Shown here: piece by piece, positions 6,378 to 14,216 of the stretch
How the letters are laid out: every line of letters begins with the position of its first letter
How positions within the stretch are numbered: position 1 is the first letter of the stretch
DNA from: Candidatus Woesearchaeota archaeon
Lineage (GTDB): Archaea > Nanobdellota > Nanobdellia > Woesearchaeales > JACRKL01
NCBI GenBank assembly: GCA_016219795.1
Contig: JACRKK010000009.1
Span: forward strand, 1-15,419
Direction: 5' to 3'
DNA length: 15,419 nucleotides
Translations under genes and position numbers: made by a program
Notes under the pieces: generated by a model
What the model was told of the DNA's origin: nothing
Databases searched by the model: none
The model's input: only the letters and a program-made list of their open reading frames with translations

Positions 6378-7394
6378 CTATTCCGGCGTGTTCTTGATGG
6401 TTACTTTTCTGGATACAGAAGTTGTATAGCCATATCTTATTTCTACATTTATGGGAGTCTCAAAAGCCGGGGTGTCTCTCTTTATATCTGTGTATTTGCA
6501 GATCACAAATCCCTCGCCGTTGTAGAGGCGGATGTATCTTCCATCCTCAAGCGGCTTGCAGGTATCAAGCAGGCTCCTGCCATCAGATGTTGAAAGTGTT
6601 ACCAGTTCAACACGATCATAATCGTCGATGTCATACAACAAATCAGGGCAGTCTCCCACTTTTTCTGCCCTGTACACTTTGCCGCCGCCTTCATTCTTGA
6701 CGTGGATCTTGAGCTGGGCACGCATGTCATCGCGACCAAGCATATTTACTTCTATTTTGGTTATGCCAATCGGCGCACCCTGACCACCACTAAGCATCTT
6801 ATCTTCAACCTTGCATACTTTGTCCCTTATGGTTGTTGCGGTATAGAGGGATGGGTCAATGCAAATGGTTGGCGTTGCCTTGGTGAGATATTCATAGCAC
6901 GCAGTTGCCTGGAGCGTAGGTGAATAAATCTCTACATTGGGAGGAAGGTCAACATCAAAGGTGTAATCTATGGTGGTAAAATCCCCCTCCGGATTATAGA
7001 GGCTTTTACCGTCGAGGTCAGGGAACACATTCATGGTTCTTGTTGCCACGAGGATGCTTGGATCATATCCTGCAAGCTGGATGTGGGCTGTGCCGGCCAG
7101 AGGCGCAGCAGAAGAGCCGCCGTTGAGCGGGAATGTGCCTTTGTTCTCAAGCTTTATGACCAAGTTCATGATATCTGTATCAAAAATTTCTTGTGGGGGA
7201 TAGTTTTCCACGAAATTCATAACAAGGCCCTGTGTACCTGTTTGATAAACCACATTGATACCTGATGGACCTGTTGAGGCAGGGCTGTCTGTACCTGTGC
7301 CAGGTCCTGTTCCTGGAACACAGCCGGCAAGTATTGCAAATGCAAGAAGAAGCACGAGAAACAATCCGGTGTTTATCCCTTTTTTTATGCGCAT
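6378..7394 (-). CDS. Lipoprotein of the surface operon (paralogue A)
   Basis: 338 residues; family not recognised. MRIKKGINTG then a hydrophobic core and LAGC form a classic lipobox; Cys at about residue 24 would be lipidated and the protein held on the outer face of the membrane, followed by a Gly/Thr/Pro linker. The body carries motifs shared with the next gene upstream in the operon: F-V-E-N-x-P-P-x-E, a C-Y-x-Y...C pair, GGQGAP, and a C-terminal I-C...T-P...Y-G-Y-x-x-S. I chose 7394 because the lipobox signal starts there, with AGGAT upstream; an ATG at 7436, overlapping the previous stop as ATGA, would add 14 residues (including two Cys) before the signal. Last gene of the operon. Confidence 0.8.
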   Translation of the reverse strand: MRIKKGINTGLFLVLLLAFAILAGCVPGTGPGTGTDSPASTGPSGINVVYQTGTQGLVMNFVENYPPQEIFDTDIMNLVIKLENKGTFPLNGGSSAAPLAGTAHIQLAGYDPSILVATRTMNVFPDLDGKSLYNPEGDFTTIDYTFDVDLPPNVEIYSPTLQATACYEYLTKATPTICIDPSLYTATTIRDKVCKVEDKMLSGGQGAPIGITKIEVNMLGRDDMRAQLKIHVKNEGGGKVYRAEKVGDCPDLLYDIDDYDRVELVTLSTSDGRSLLDTCKPLEDGRYIRLYNGEGFVICKYTDIKRDTPAFETPINVEIRYGYTTSVSRKVTIKNTPE

Positions 7395-7432
7395 AGTGAA
7401 ATCCTGCATACAGCAATATATAAGGTTTTCTA

Positions 7433-8416
7433 TCATTGCCTTTTCTTTATTTTCATGGCAGTGCTCCTGCTTTCCCGGTATCCATACTCAAAAGTCATGC
7501 GCAGCGGCGTCACGAATGGTGTCTTGGCAAGCGTCCGTGGTATTTTCATGGAGCAAATCATTTCTGCAGGTTCTGCGGTGACATTCAATTTCTTGTTTTC
7601 AGGAGAGCATGTTATGGGATCTTTTTCGTTTCCCAGGCTGTAATTCAAAAAATATATGGATGTCAGGCTTACGGGCATGGTCTTGTCGCATTCTGTGGTC
7701 GCTGGATCTATAATAAGACCCTTGCCCTTGTTTTGTAGTTGGAACTTAAAGCGCAATTCTGCATTATCTTTGTCAAGTGCAAGTACATCATATTGCAACC
7801 CGTTTACAGCGACAGGGGCACCCTGGCCGCTGAAGGTGAGCTGGTAGGTGGGGTTGCATGCATCCGGAGAAGCAGATTTAAGGTCAGGGCTGCTTGCAAG
7901 GCAGATGTCTGCCACAAGGATGGTCTTGTAGGGGTAGCAGACCATGGCGGTAAATGTCTCTGTGTATCCCTGGCTTTGTTTTGGGATGCCGGTATTCTGT
8001 GCCGAGATGGTTATCCTGTCAAGTGCTCCTTCAGGCGCAAGGGCATTTCTTCCTTCAAGCGAAAACTCTTGCCGGTTGCTATCTCCCAATGTGGTGTACG
8101 TCTGTTTATAGTCTCGTATTTCCATAATCCCATTTTGGACGTCATAGGCGCCGCGGTTCTGCAGCTCTACCATGATGCTAAAAAACTCGTTTTCAAAACG
8201 TTCTTTCGGCGGTGCGTTTTCTAAGAACTTGAAAGTGATGCCATCATACCCTCTGCGGAAATCCTCTATTTTTGAAACCGCGGAATTGCCGCCTCCAAAA
8301 ATTCTGCTGAAGATTCCCCCTCCTTCGGAGGGTGACTTATTATCTGATCCTTGCTGTTTTCCAGTGCAGGCAGTCAGCAAAAGTACAATGAGTCCTAAGA
8401 TTATTATTTTTTTCAT
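7433..8416 (-). CDS. Lipoprotein of the surface operon (paralogue B)
   Basis: 327 residues; family not recognised. MKKIIILGLIVLLLTAC is a clear lipoprotein signal with Cys17 as the lipidation site. A linker rich in Gly/Ser follows, then a probable two-module beta-rich domain. Matches to paralogue A: F-L-E-N-A-P-P-x-E-x-F near residue 70, the spaced Cys pair of M-V-C-Y-P-Y...I-C, S-G-Q-G-A-P, K-F-x-L-Q-N-K-G-K-G, and a closing T-P-x-x-T-P...E-Y-G-Y-x-x-S. The two therefore arose by duplication. The ATG is 14 bp after the stop of the 1319-residue gene and has no clear Shine-Dalgarno, so coupled translation is likely. Confidence 0.82.
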   Translation of the reverse strand: MKKIIILGLIVLLLTACTGKQQGSDNKSPSEGGGIFSRIFGGGNSAVSKIEDFRRGYDGITFKFLENAPPKERFENEFFSIMVELQNRGAYDVQNGIMEIRDYKQTYTTLGDSNRQEFSLEGRNALAPEGALDRITISAQNTGIPKQSQGYTETFTAMVCYPYKTILVADICLASSPDLKSASPDACNPTYQLTFSGQGAPVAVNGLQYDVLALDKDNAELRFKFQLQNKGKGLIIDPATTECDKTMPVSLTSIYFLNYSLGNEKDPITCSPENKKLNVTAEPAEMICSMKIPRTLAKTPFVTPLRMTFEYGYRESRSTAMKIKKRQ

Positions 8417-8430
8417 GTGGAGAGTGGCCG

Positions 8431-11400
8431 CTATCCGGAAGGGGCAGCAGGCGTTGGTGTAGGGGTGGGTGTTGCAGCAGGTGCTGCTGTTGCGACAGGG
8501 ATATTTGTGCTTTTTTCCTCGCTGTAGGGTCCGCAGGAGGTGAGCATGTCTTTGGCGCAGACTTTGTAGACATAAGTAACACCCAACTGCACATTGGTCT
8601 GGGTGCTATAGCTCTCTTTTCCGGTAGCAGGTATCACTGTAGTTTTGCAGCCCTGGCCTATAGAACCTGAATCACAGCATGCTGCACTATACCCTTGCGC
8701 ATATTCGCAGAGCTGGTACAGGAGGATATCAAATTCGCCTGCACCGTCATCTTCGGCCTTGTTCCAACTGATCTGGACCTGTGCATTCTGCGGATTCTGG
8801 ACCGAAACGCTGAGACCTGAAACGGTTTGAGGGGGCTTGTTTTCCTGCGTTATGATGATTGGATCAGAGGAAGCGCTGTTGCCTGCAGTATCCATGGTGA
8901 TGATTATCAGTTTCTGCTGCTGCGGTTGTTGTTTTGAGACAGGGATTATCGCACGATACCATCCGTTTTCCGGTTTTCCTGCTTCTATCTGTCCTGACGG
9001 TTGCATTGCGGTCTGTGTTTCGTCTCCAAAAATAATAAGATATCGTTGCACATCTTTTGCCCCATCTCCTTCTATGGTGGAATCATCTGGAGACGGCTTC
9101 CAGCGCACGATGACACTTTGCTTATCCCTCGTCAGTTGTGCTGCTGCTTCTTTTACAGGCTTTGGTGCGATAGCATCTTTGGTGACTGCTCCAGACATGC
9201 TTTTGCATTCGTCATATTTGTCATGTACTGCTTTGGCAAAAGAGGCAGTCCTTGCATATTTATCCTGCCATGCATCTTTGCATAGGAAATTAGGCGCTTT
9301 GTTGCAGAGCTCATAGGTGCTGATGCACAGTGCACCTTTTTCTGTGCCGTCGCCGTTATCCGTGCAGGTCCCTGAGGCATATGCCGCAGCAATGCAGCTG
9401 ATGGTTCCTTTATCCTTGCATGAGGGAATAGCATGTTCTGTAAGGTATGCAACAATGGCGGAAACCTGTTTTTGTGCAGCACGAATAGATATATCAGGAT
9501 TAAAACGAGCATCCAGTTTCGGCAGTTCTTCTGTGAACTCTTTTCTTGCGAAGGTGATCCAGCCAGCATAAGCAGGTAGACAATCGTCTCTGAGATTAGT
9601 AAGGGTATCTTTTTCATAGATGGGGCCAAGACCCATCTCTATTGCCACATGGGGATCAACGCCAGTCAGGCCTATCCTGCCGCCGCATTGCCTGTCAATA
9701 TGTTCCGGATTGCCGCTGCTTGCTGCTGCTATGGTGGCATACATCAGACACTGATTGTCAAGGCTGGATAATAACTCGGTGTTTTTCTGCTGTTCAAGCG
9801 TCTGGATGACTGGACTATAGTCTCTGATAATTTCACCCATCGATTTTTCTCTCTCTTCAAAGTTCTTGGTTGTGATATCATCACTGTATTCTGCAAACGG
9901 AATGCCGTTCTGCACTTCATAATCTGCGGTGAAACTCAGTTCAGTCCGTTTCCCAATAAACCCGCTCTGACCTAAAAATTCCTCTACATTTGGGACTTTG
10001 CCAAAACAGGGAACACCAAGAGTCTTTCCTCTATAGGGGTCGTTGATATCCCGGACGCCATCTCCAAACTCTGTTTTGAGCTGAAAATAGGTAAGGTCTT
10101 CTGCTTCATTACTCTGCACAAATTTTCCGCAGAGACGTTCAACAGGTGTCATGCCTTTAGGCAGTCCTACGGTGATGTTGCGTATGCTGAGAATCTTTCC
10201 TGGACCATCATTGCCAAAGGCGAATTGCCAGTCCACGCTTGCAATACCTTTTTGGTCTTCTTTGATTTCTATGATGGGGGAATCATAGGAGAAAAAAATA
10301 TCACCAATAACTGGCTTGTTGGTAAACGCAGTTATGAACTGATCTTGAGGATAGGTAATCCTAAATATGTTTTCCGGCCCGAACCGTTCCTCAAACAATT
10401 TTCTGTAGTAAGAAAAGCGCTGCCGCATGCATTGTTCCTGAGTCAATGACGGGCTCTTATAAGCATTGGGGTTGTTATAGGTGTTGGAGGGAACGCTGGG
10501 ACTATAGAGGCCGGAAAGTTCGTCACAGGATGGCTCATCTTTCCCATTTCTTAAGAGAGTTATTTCACTTGGCTTGCCATAGAGCACCTCAACAAAGCCC
10601 CAGACATCCATATTTTTTATCTCGGCTTTGAAGACCATATTGTAGCTTCCTTTGACTAGGTTTGGCGATGGCCTGCAGCCGAGATAGATATCCATCTTTT
10701 CTATATCTTTTGCGGTGAGTTGTATGATCCCCTGGAAGGGAGGTGGTCCTGCTTGCGCGATGAGGGTTTGTTCCGGTTGCATTTTCTTTTCCCTGATTAG
10801 CTCAATCTCGCCGGGGTAAGTTACTTTAAGAGGTCCAAACTGGGCCTGTTCAATATCACATTTGATGATTATATCTACACCATCTCTTGGGCTGTCAAGG
10901 ACAAATCCGCTCCTGCCATACGGACGCCCAGTGCCTTGAGGGTCGGGGCCAATGTTGGTATCATAAAAGCGGAAGGTGGTGTTGTCCAGAAGTGTCAAAT
11001 CACGTCTGCTTGAGAGCTCCCGCGTACGCGCTTCTTCTTTCTCTTTAAGCTTTTGTGCACGTTCCGCTTCCAGTGCTCCGGCACCAAAATCACCCATATT
11101 TGCCAGCGGATCTTTCATGATATAAGAAAACCGTGTACCCCAATTTTGGAATGGGTTTACCCATTGGTTGTTCTGCCAGTTCTCTATGACCATATCTGTT
11201 GCAAGGTCAGAGCTGGTCTGACCTATCTGGGAGATGCTGATAAGCCCACTTATCTTGACGATAGTGAAGAACCAGAAGAGCACCAGAAACATAAAGCCAA
11301 GATTCAGGAAACGATGGTCGTGCGGCCGCTGTTCAGGCTCGGCTATGCCGTAGGCAATCCCTAATATTACCCAGTACGGCCAGAAGAATTTTGCGAAAAG

Positions 11401-12390
11401 GAATCCCGTATAATCATTTTGCACAAGATAGGGGAAGGTGCGCGCAATCCAGCCTATCCACCCCACTTCAAGGGCATAGACTAACAAGATTCCGGGAAGG
11501 GCTTTGAGCTGCATCCTAAACGCCATCATCCACAAAAACAGTGCAAACAGTGTATCGACGATGATGGTCATAGGGGTGACGATAATTGCCAACCGGGAAT
11601 TGAAGCCGGACTGCCATCCCCAGTCTATGAGGAAATGGGTGAGCAATCCAAGGATGACAAACCAGCCGAGAACGCCAGGGGCAAGCACTTTGATGCCCTC
11701 TTTAAGGGTATCTTTTCCTGCTCTGTAAACACCGCGGCCGGCAAAGAAAGGGAGCCCTGCAGTTTTGAGAGCTAATCTTCCTGTTTTTTTTGCAGCTTTG
11801 CCTGCGTATTCTTTGGGATTATTTTTGATGTCTCTTAATTTATCGACGAGCTTCACGGTTTTGGCATTGAGTGTTGTATCCTGACGTCCAAGCACTTCTG
11901 AGCGGCGGTTCTGTGCTTGTGCAAATCGCTGTTGCGCCTGCCACCGGGATTCGTCCTGCTTTCTGCCTACGCTTTGAAATTGCCACCAGTGCTTTTGCTG
12001 GGTATATATATGATCCTGGAGCATCTGGCTTGAGCGCAGATGCTCCTCAAACCGGTGTTCAGAGGCTGTGCTTGCATCCTGCAAAGCTTCCATGCGCTGG
12101 CTTAGAATTCTTTGTAGGTCTCTTCTGTTATTGACCAAACCGTCCAGGACAAGTTTTGCAACATAATTCTTAAGATCATCGCGTATCTGGTCTGCTGAGA
12201 TGGTCTTGTTATAATGCTTGCTCAATTGCTGGGCGACGGTCTCTGTGGTCTGCTCATCTAGGAGTAATGCAGCAGGTGCATTTTCGTGAGAAAATTCAGA
12301 AAACCCCAGCCTTCTTCCAAGAACGCTAAAAACCCCTCCTTTTTTTCCCATCTGCTTTAACTGTTTCACCAGACCGCCTCTTTTTACCAT
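8431..12390 (-). CDS. Giant polytopic surface protein with degenerate SLT-like and FnIII-like domains
   Basis: 1319 residues; full-length family not recognised. About 1-235 is basic, Gln/Arg-rich and helical, presumably cytoplasmic. Five membrane helices follow at about 236-255, 267-291, 298-317, 328-350 and 362-384, placing about 390-1319 outside. The outer part has a beta module at about 702-828 resembling the neighbouring lipoproteins, then at about 874-1060 a Cys-rich stretch like an SLT lytic transglycosylase (ASSGNP 890-895, GGRIGLTGVDP 903-913, PDISIRAA 965-972, CIAAAYASG 999-1007) in which the catalytic Glu position is Ala890. Two FnIII-like domains (about 1075-1184 and 1185-1299) and a Thr-Pro tail finish it. 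An in-frame TAG just upstream fixes the start. Likely the membrane core of a surface assembly; VirB6-like secretion roles are speculative. Confidence 0.85.
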   Translation of the reverse strand: MVKRGGLVKQLKQMGKKGGVFSVLGRRLGFSEFSHENAPAALLLDEQTTETVAQQLSKHYNKTISADQIRDDLKNYVAKLVLDGLVNNRRDLQRILSQRMEALQDASTASEHRFEEHLRSSQMLQDHIYTQQKHWWQFQSVGRKQDESRWQAQQRFAQAQNRRSEVLGRQDTTLNAKTVKLVDKLRDIKNNPKEYAGKAAKKTGRLALKTAGLPFFAGRGVYRAGKDTLKEGIKVLAPGVLGWFVILGLLTHFLIDWGWQSGFNSRLAIIVTPMTIIVDTLFALFLWMMAFRMQLKALPGILLVYALEVGWIGWIARTFPYLVQNDYTGFLFAKFFWPYWVILGIAYGIAEPEQRPHDHRFLNLGFMFLVLFWFFTIVKISGLISISQIGQTSSDLATDMVIENWQNNQWVNPFQNWGTRFSYIMKDPLANMGDFGAGALEAERAQKLKEKEEARTRELSSRRDLTLLDNTTFRFYDTNIGPDPQGTGRPYGRSGFVLDSPRDGVDIIIKCDIEQAQFGPLKVTYPGEIELIREKKMQPEQTLIAQAGPPPFQGIIQLTAKDIEKMDIYLGCRPSPNLVKGSYNMVFKAEIKNMDVWGFVEVLYGKPSEITLLRNGKDEPSCDELSGLYSPSVPSNTYNNPNAYKSPSLTQEQCMRQRFSYYRKLFEERFGPENIFRITYPQDQFITAFTNKPVIGDIFFSYDSPIIEIKEDQKGIASVDWQFAFGNDGPGKILSIRNITVGLPKGMTPVERLCGKFVQSNEAEDLTYFQLKTEFGDGVRDINDPYRGKTLGVPCFGKVPNVEEFLGQSGFIGKRTELSFTADYEVQNGIPFAEYSDDITTKNFEEREKSMGEIIRDYSPVIQTLEQQKNTELLSSLDNQCLMYATIAAASSGNPEHIDRQCGGRIGLTGVDPHVAIEMGLGPIYEKDTLTNLRDDCLPAYAGWITFARKEFTEELPKLDARFNPDISIRAAQKQVSAIVAYLTEHAIPSCKDKGTISCIAAAYASGTCTDNGDGTEKGALCISTYELCNKAPNFLCKDAWQDKYARTASFAKAVHDKYDECKSMSGAVTKDAIAPKPVKEAAAQLTRDKQSVIVRWKPSPDDSTIEGDGAKDVQRYLIIFGDETQTAMQPSGQIEAGKPENGWYRAIIPVSKQQPQQQKLIIITMDTAGNSASSDPIIITQENKPPQTVSGLSVSVQNPQNAQVQISWNKAEDDGAGEFDILLYQLCEYAQGYSAACCDSGSIGQGCKTTVIPATGKESYSTQTNVQLGVTYVYKVCAKDMLTSCGPYSEEKSTNIPVATAAPAATPTPTPTPAAPSG

Positions 12391-12433
12391 AGATGACTAT
12401 GGCTCCAGCTATTATCTGTTTCCTCCGTCAAGA

Positions 12434-12446
12434 ATACTTATAAATG
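12434..12446 (-). promoter_or_regulatory. Possible internal TATA box ahead of the giant surface gene
   Basis: The minus strand reads ACATTTATAAGTA about 50 bp upstream of the ATG at 12390, beginning just inside the 59-bp gap after the preceding gene. A GGAGG lies 32 nt before the ATG, too far to be its ribosome binding site, and a weaker GGAG lies 12 nt before it. The gap may hold an internal promoter that adds to read-through from the first gene of the operon. Confidence 0.4.
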
Positions 12447-12449
12447 TTA

Positions 12450-14168
12450 CTAATTTATCTTTATCTCAACACGCACTATGTCGAGATTGCTCTTGGGTAC
12501 AATCTTGACTGCGTTGGTGCCTGGTTGGAGCTCAGTATCAATATTACTTACAAACAGTGCCCGATTGGTATCTATATGCACCAGATGACCGTTGATGTAG
12601 ACATATGCATCTTTAGATTCAGCATTATCAGCAAACTGCACTTCAAGATACGCCCGGTGTTCTGGTTTGAGCAAAGGAACCAGTGCAGAGGGTGCCTGTC
12701 CAACACCCACACAGTCAGGGTCCTGCCTTCCAAACTCGTCCAGATAGCTTGAGACGCAGGTACTGCATTCTGAATAGCTAACACTTGCCTGGCAGGTGCT
12801 ATCCACACCAGTCACCGGCGTGTCATAGCAAAAATAATAATCCGTTGATTTATTGCTGCTGTTCAGATAACAGCAGTCCGCATCATAATTGGCTGAACAT
12901 CCTGGTGGGCAGAAATTATCAGTATCGTCTCCACATTTTTTATCGCAAACCTGTGGTGGGTCATTGATGCGGTCTTCATAGCCGCTTGGGCATCTCAAAC
13001 ATTTCTGTTCTTCCATAAAATTTACGCAGCGGTCATCTTCATCGGTTGTTGGCGTATCGCACCAGAATGCAGTATTGTCTCCGGAAAAACAGCAGTCTTT
13101 GTCGATATCCTCGTCGCAGTTTGGTGGGCAATAGCCATCAATGTCACCGCATTTTTCTTCATTTATTGCAAGATTTGCATTGGTGAAAATAGTGTAGGGC
13201 AAATCAAAATAATAGGTCTTTGTTCGCGTTTCTGTGAGTTTGGTCTGCACCTGGACCCTGTCCACAAGATAGTTGCCTGCTTCTGTTATGAACACAAGGT
13301 CGTTCTTGCCCTCCTGCAGATAGGCAGGAGAAAATTGCTTGTTGTTAGGAATCCCACAATCAGGGATCCCGGAGAACACCAATTGCCTGTTAATGAAGAT
13401 GTTAAGCTTTCCTACCTTACTGGGAACACAATCCGGGTAGAATTTGAGTGTTACTTTCTCCAGGTTTGCAGCTTCTGCCGGTTCCAGAAAAAACGTGTTG
13501 ATGCTCTGTTGCCTGCTAATATCCATAACTTCTCCAAATATTTTGAGATTGTCAACCATATACTCATTTGTCGTCCAGAACCTTCCGCCGACGCTTCCCA
13601 CTGAGAATTGCACTTCATTGGATTCCTTAAGCAGGTTTTTGGGAAGTTTGATGGGATCCACATTGTATCCCTCCACGTCATTTTCGTAGATTACGTTGCC
13701 ATTTAATGTGATAACCAAAGTTCCTTGGTATTTCTTGTTTTCGAAAGTCATCATCACGTTGTTGGTCTGTTCAAGGTCCGGGATGGAGAACATGAAACTC
13801 TTGTCTTTCTTGTCGAACCAGCCATTTTTGGTGTAGAACGGATTTTCGGTTGTCAGAACGACGGAATTGATGGTCTGGAAGAGATTGAATGAAGGAACAT
13901 CGTGGGTGAACTCATTCTGACTATGGTAGTCGAGCCTGCCTGGGCTTTCTTTGAAGACCGTCTGCCCCGTAGGGGCGTAAGTGGGTGTGCTGCCATCTGG
14001 ATTGAGTGTGCCATAAGGGTTTGCAACATCTGTGTATGGCTCTCCAAGGAGGTCTGCCCTGTCTTTTGGGGGCAAAAAAAGGATGTATAAGATGATGATA
14101 AAACCCACCAGAAGAATAAGAACACCGGCCATTGCGCCGCTTGGCTGCCCCTTTTTTGATGAAAACAT
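12450..14168 (-). CDS. Anchored surface protein: three beta modules and two Cys-rich acidic repeats
   Basis: 572 residues; family not recognised. A basic start (MFSSKKGQPSG) precedes one membrane helix at about 13-33; the Lys-Lys-Gly-Gln context resembles a class III signal, but it could be a plain anchor. Three related beta-sandwich-like modules are visible at about 139-212, 236-308 and 505-572, each with V-x-(I/L)-N-(G/R)-x-(L/V)-(I/V) and later G/S-x-N-x-V. Between the second and third lie two Cys-rich repeats (about 340-408 and 412-486): C-G-D...C-P-P-x-C-x5-D-x-D-C-C, F/Y-x-C-x-D-T-P, C-x-x-C. Their acidic loops could bind calcium. First gene of the minus-strand surface operon, probably leaderless because the TATA region is about 25 bp away and no Shine-Dalgarno is seen. 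Confidence 0.82.
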   Translation of the reverse strand: MFSSKKGQPSGAMAGVLILLVGFIIILYILFLPPKDRADLLGEPYTDVANPYGTLNPDGSTPTYAPTGQTVFKESPGRLDYHSQNEFTHDVPSFNLFQTINSVVLTTENPFYTKNGWFDKKDKSFMFSIPDLEQTNNVMMTFENKKYQGTLVITLNGNVIYENDVEGYNVDPIKLPKNLLKESNEVQFSVGSVGGRFWTTNEYMVDNLKIFGEVMDISRQQSINTFFLEPAEAANLEKVTLKFYPDCVPSKVGKLNIFINRQLVFSGIPDCGIPNNKQFSPAYLQEGKNDLVFITEAGNYLVDRVQVQTKLTETRTKTYYFDLPYTIFTNANLAINEEKCGDIDGYCPPNCDEDIDKDCCFSGDNTAFWCDTPTTDEDDRCVNFMEEQKCLRCPSGYEDRINDPPQVCDKKCGDDTDNFCPPGCSANYDADCCYLNSSNKSTDYYFCYDTPVTGVDSTCQASVSYSECSTCVSSYLDEFGRQDPDCVGVGQAPSALVPLLKPEHRAYLEVQFADNAESKDAYVYINGHLVHIDTNRALFVSNIDTELQPGTNAVKIVPKSNLDIVRVEIKIN

Positions 14169-14182
14169 GCAAAAAAATCAAT

Positions 14183-14206
14183 ATCTTTATATATATATAT
14201 TTTTCT
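14183..14206. promoter_or_regulatory. Shared divergent TATA region of pelA and the surface operon
   Basis: A run of alternating AT (TCTTTATATATATATATATT region) sits in a 48-bp gap between two start codons facing apart. Its centre is about 25 bp from the ATG at 14217 (plus) and about 25 bp from the ATG at 14168 (minus). With no Shine-Dalgarno on either side, both transcripts are probably leaderless. ATTCG/CGAAT (14207-14218) forms a small inverted repeat over the pelA start. Confidence 0.65.
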
Positions 14207-14216
14207 ATTCGTTCGA

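Noticed and set aside
7739..8224. 161-codon open frame on the plus strand
   Set aside because: It is antisense to the second lipoprotein gene, has an atypical Cys/Arg-rich composition and lacks start signals.
8837..9629. Open frames of 158-159 codons on both strands
   Set aside because: They are shadows of the giant surface gene, whose frame has membrane helices, domains and consistent composition throughout.
9370..9741. An active lytic transglycosylase
   Set aside because: The catalytic Glu position is Ala890 and no nearby acidic residue obviously replaces it, so activity cannot be claimed.
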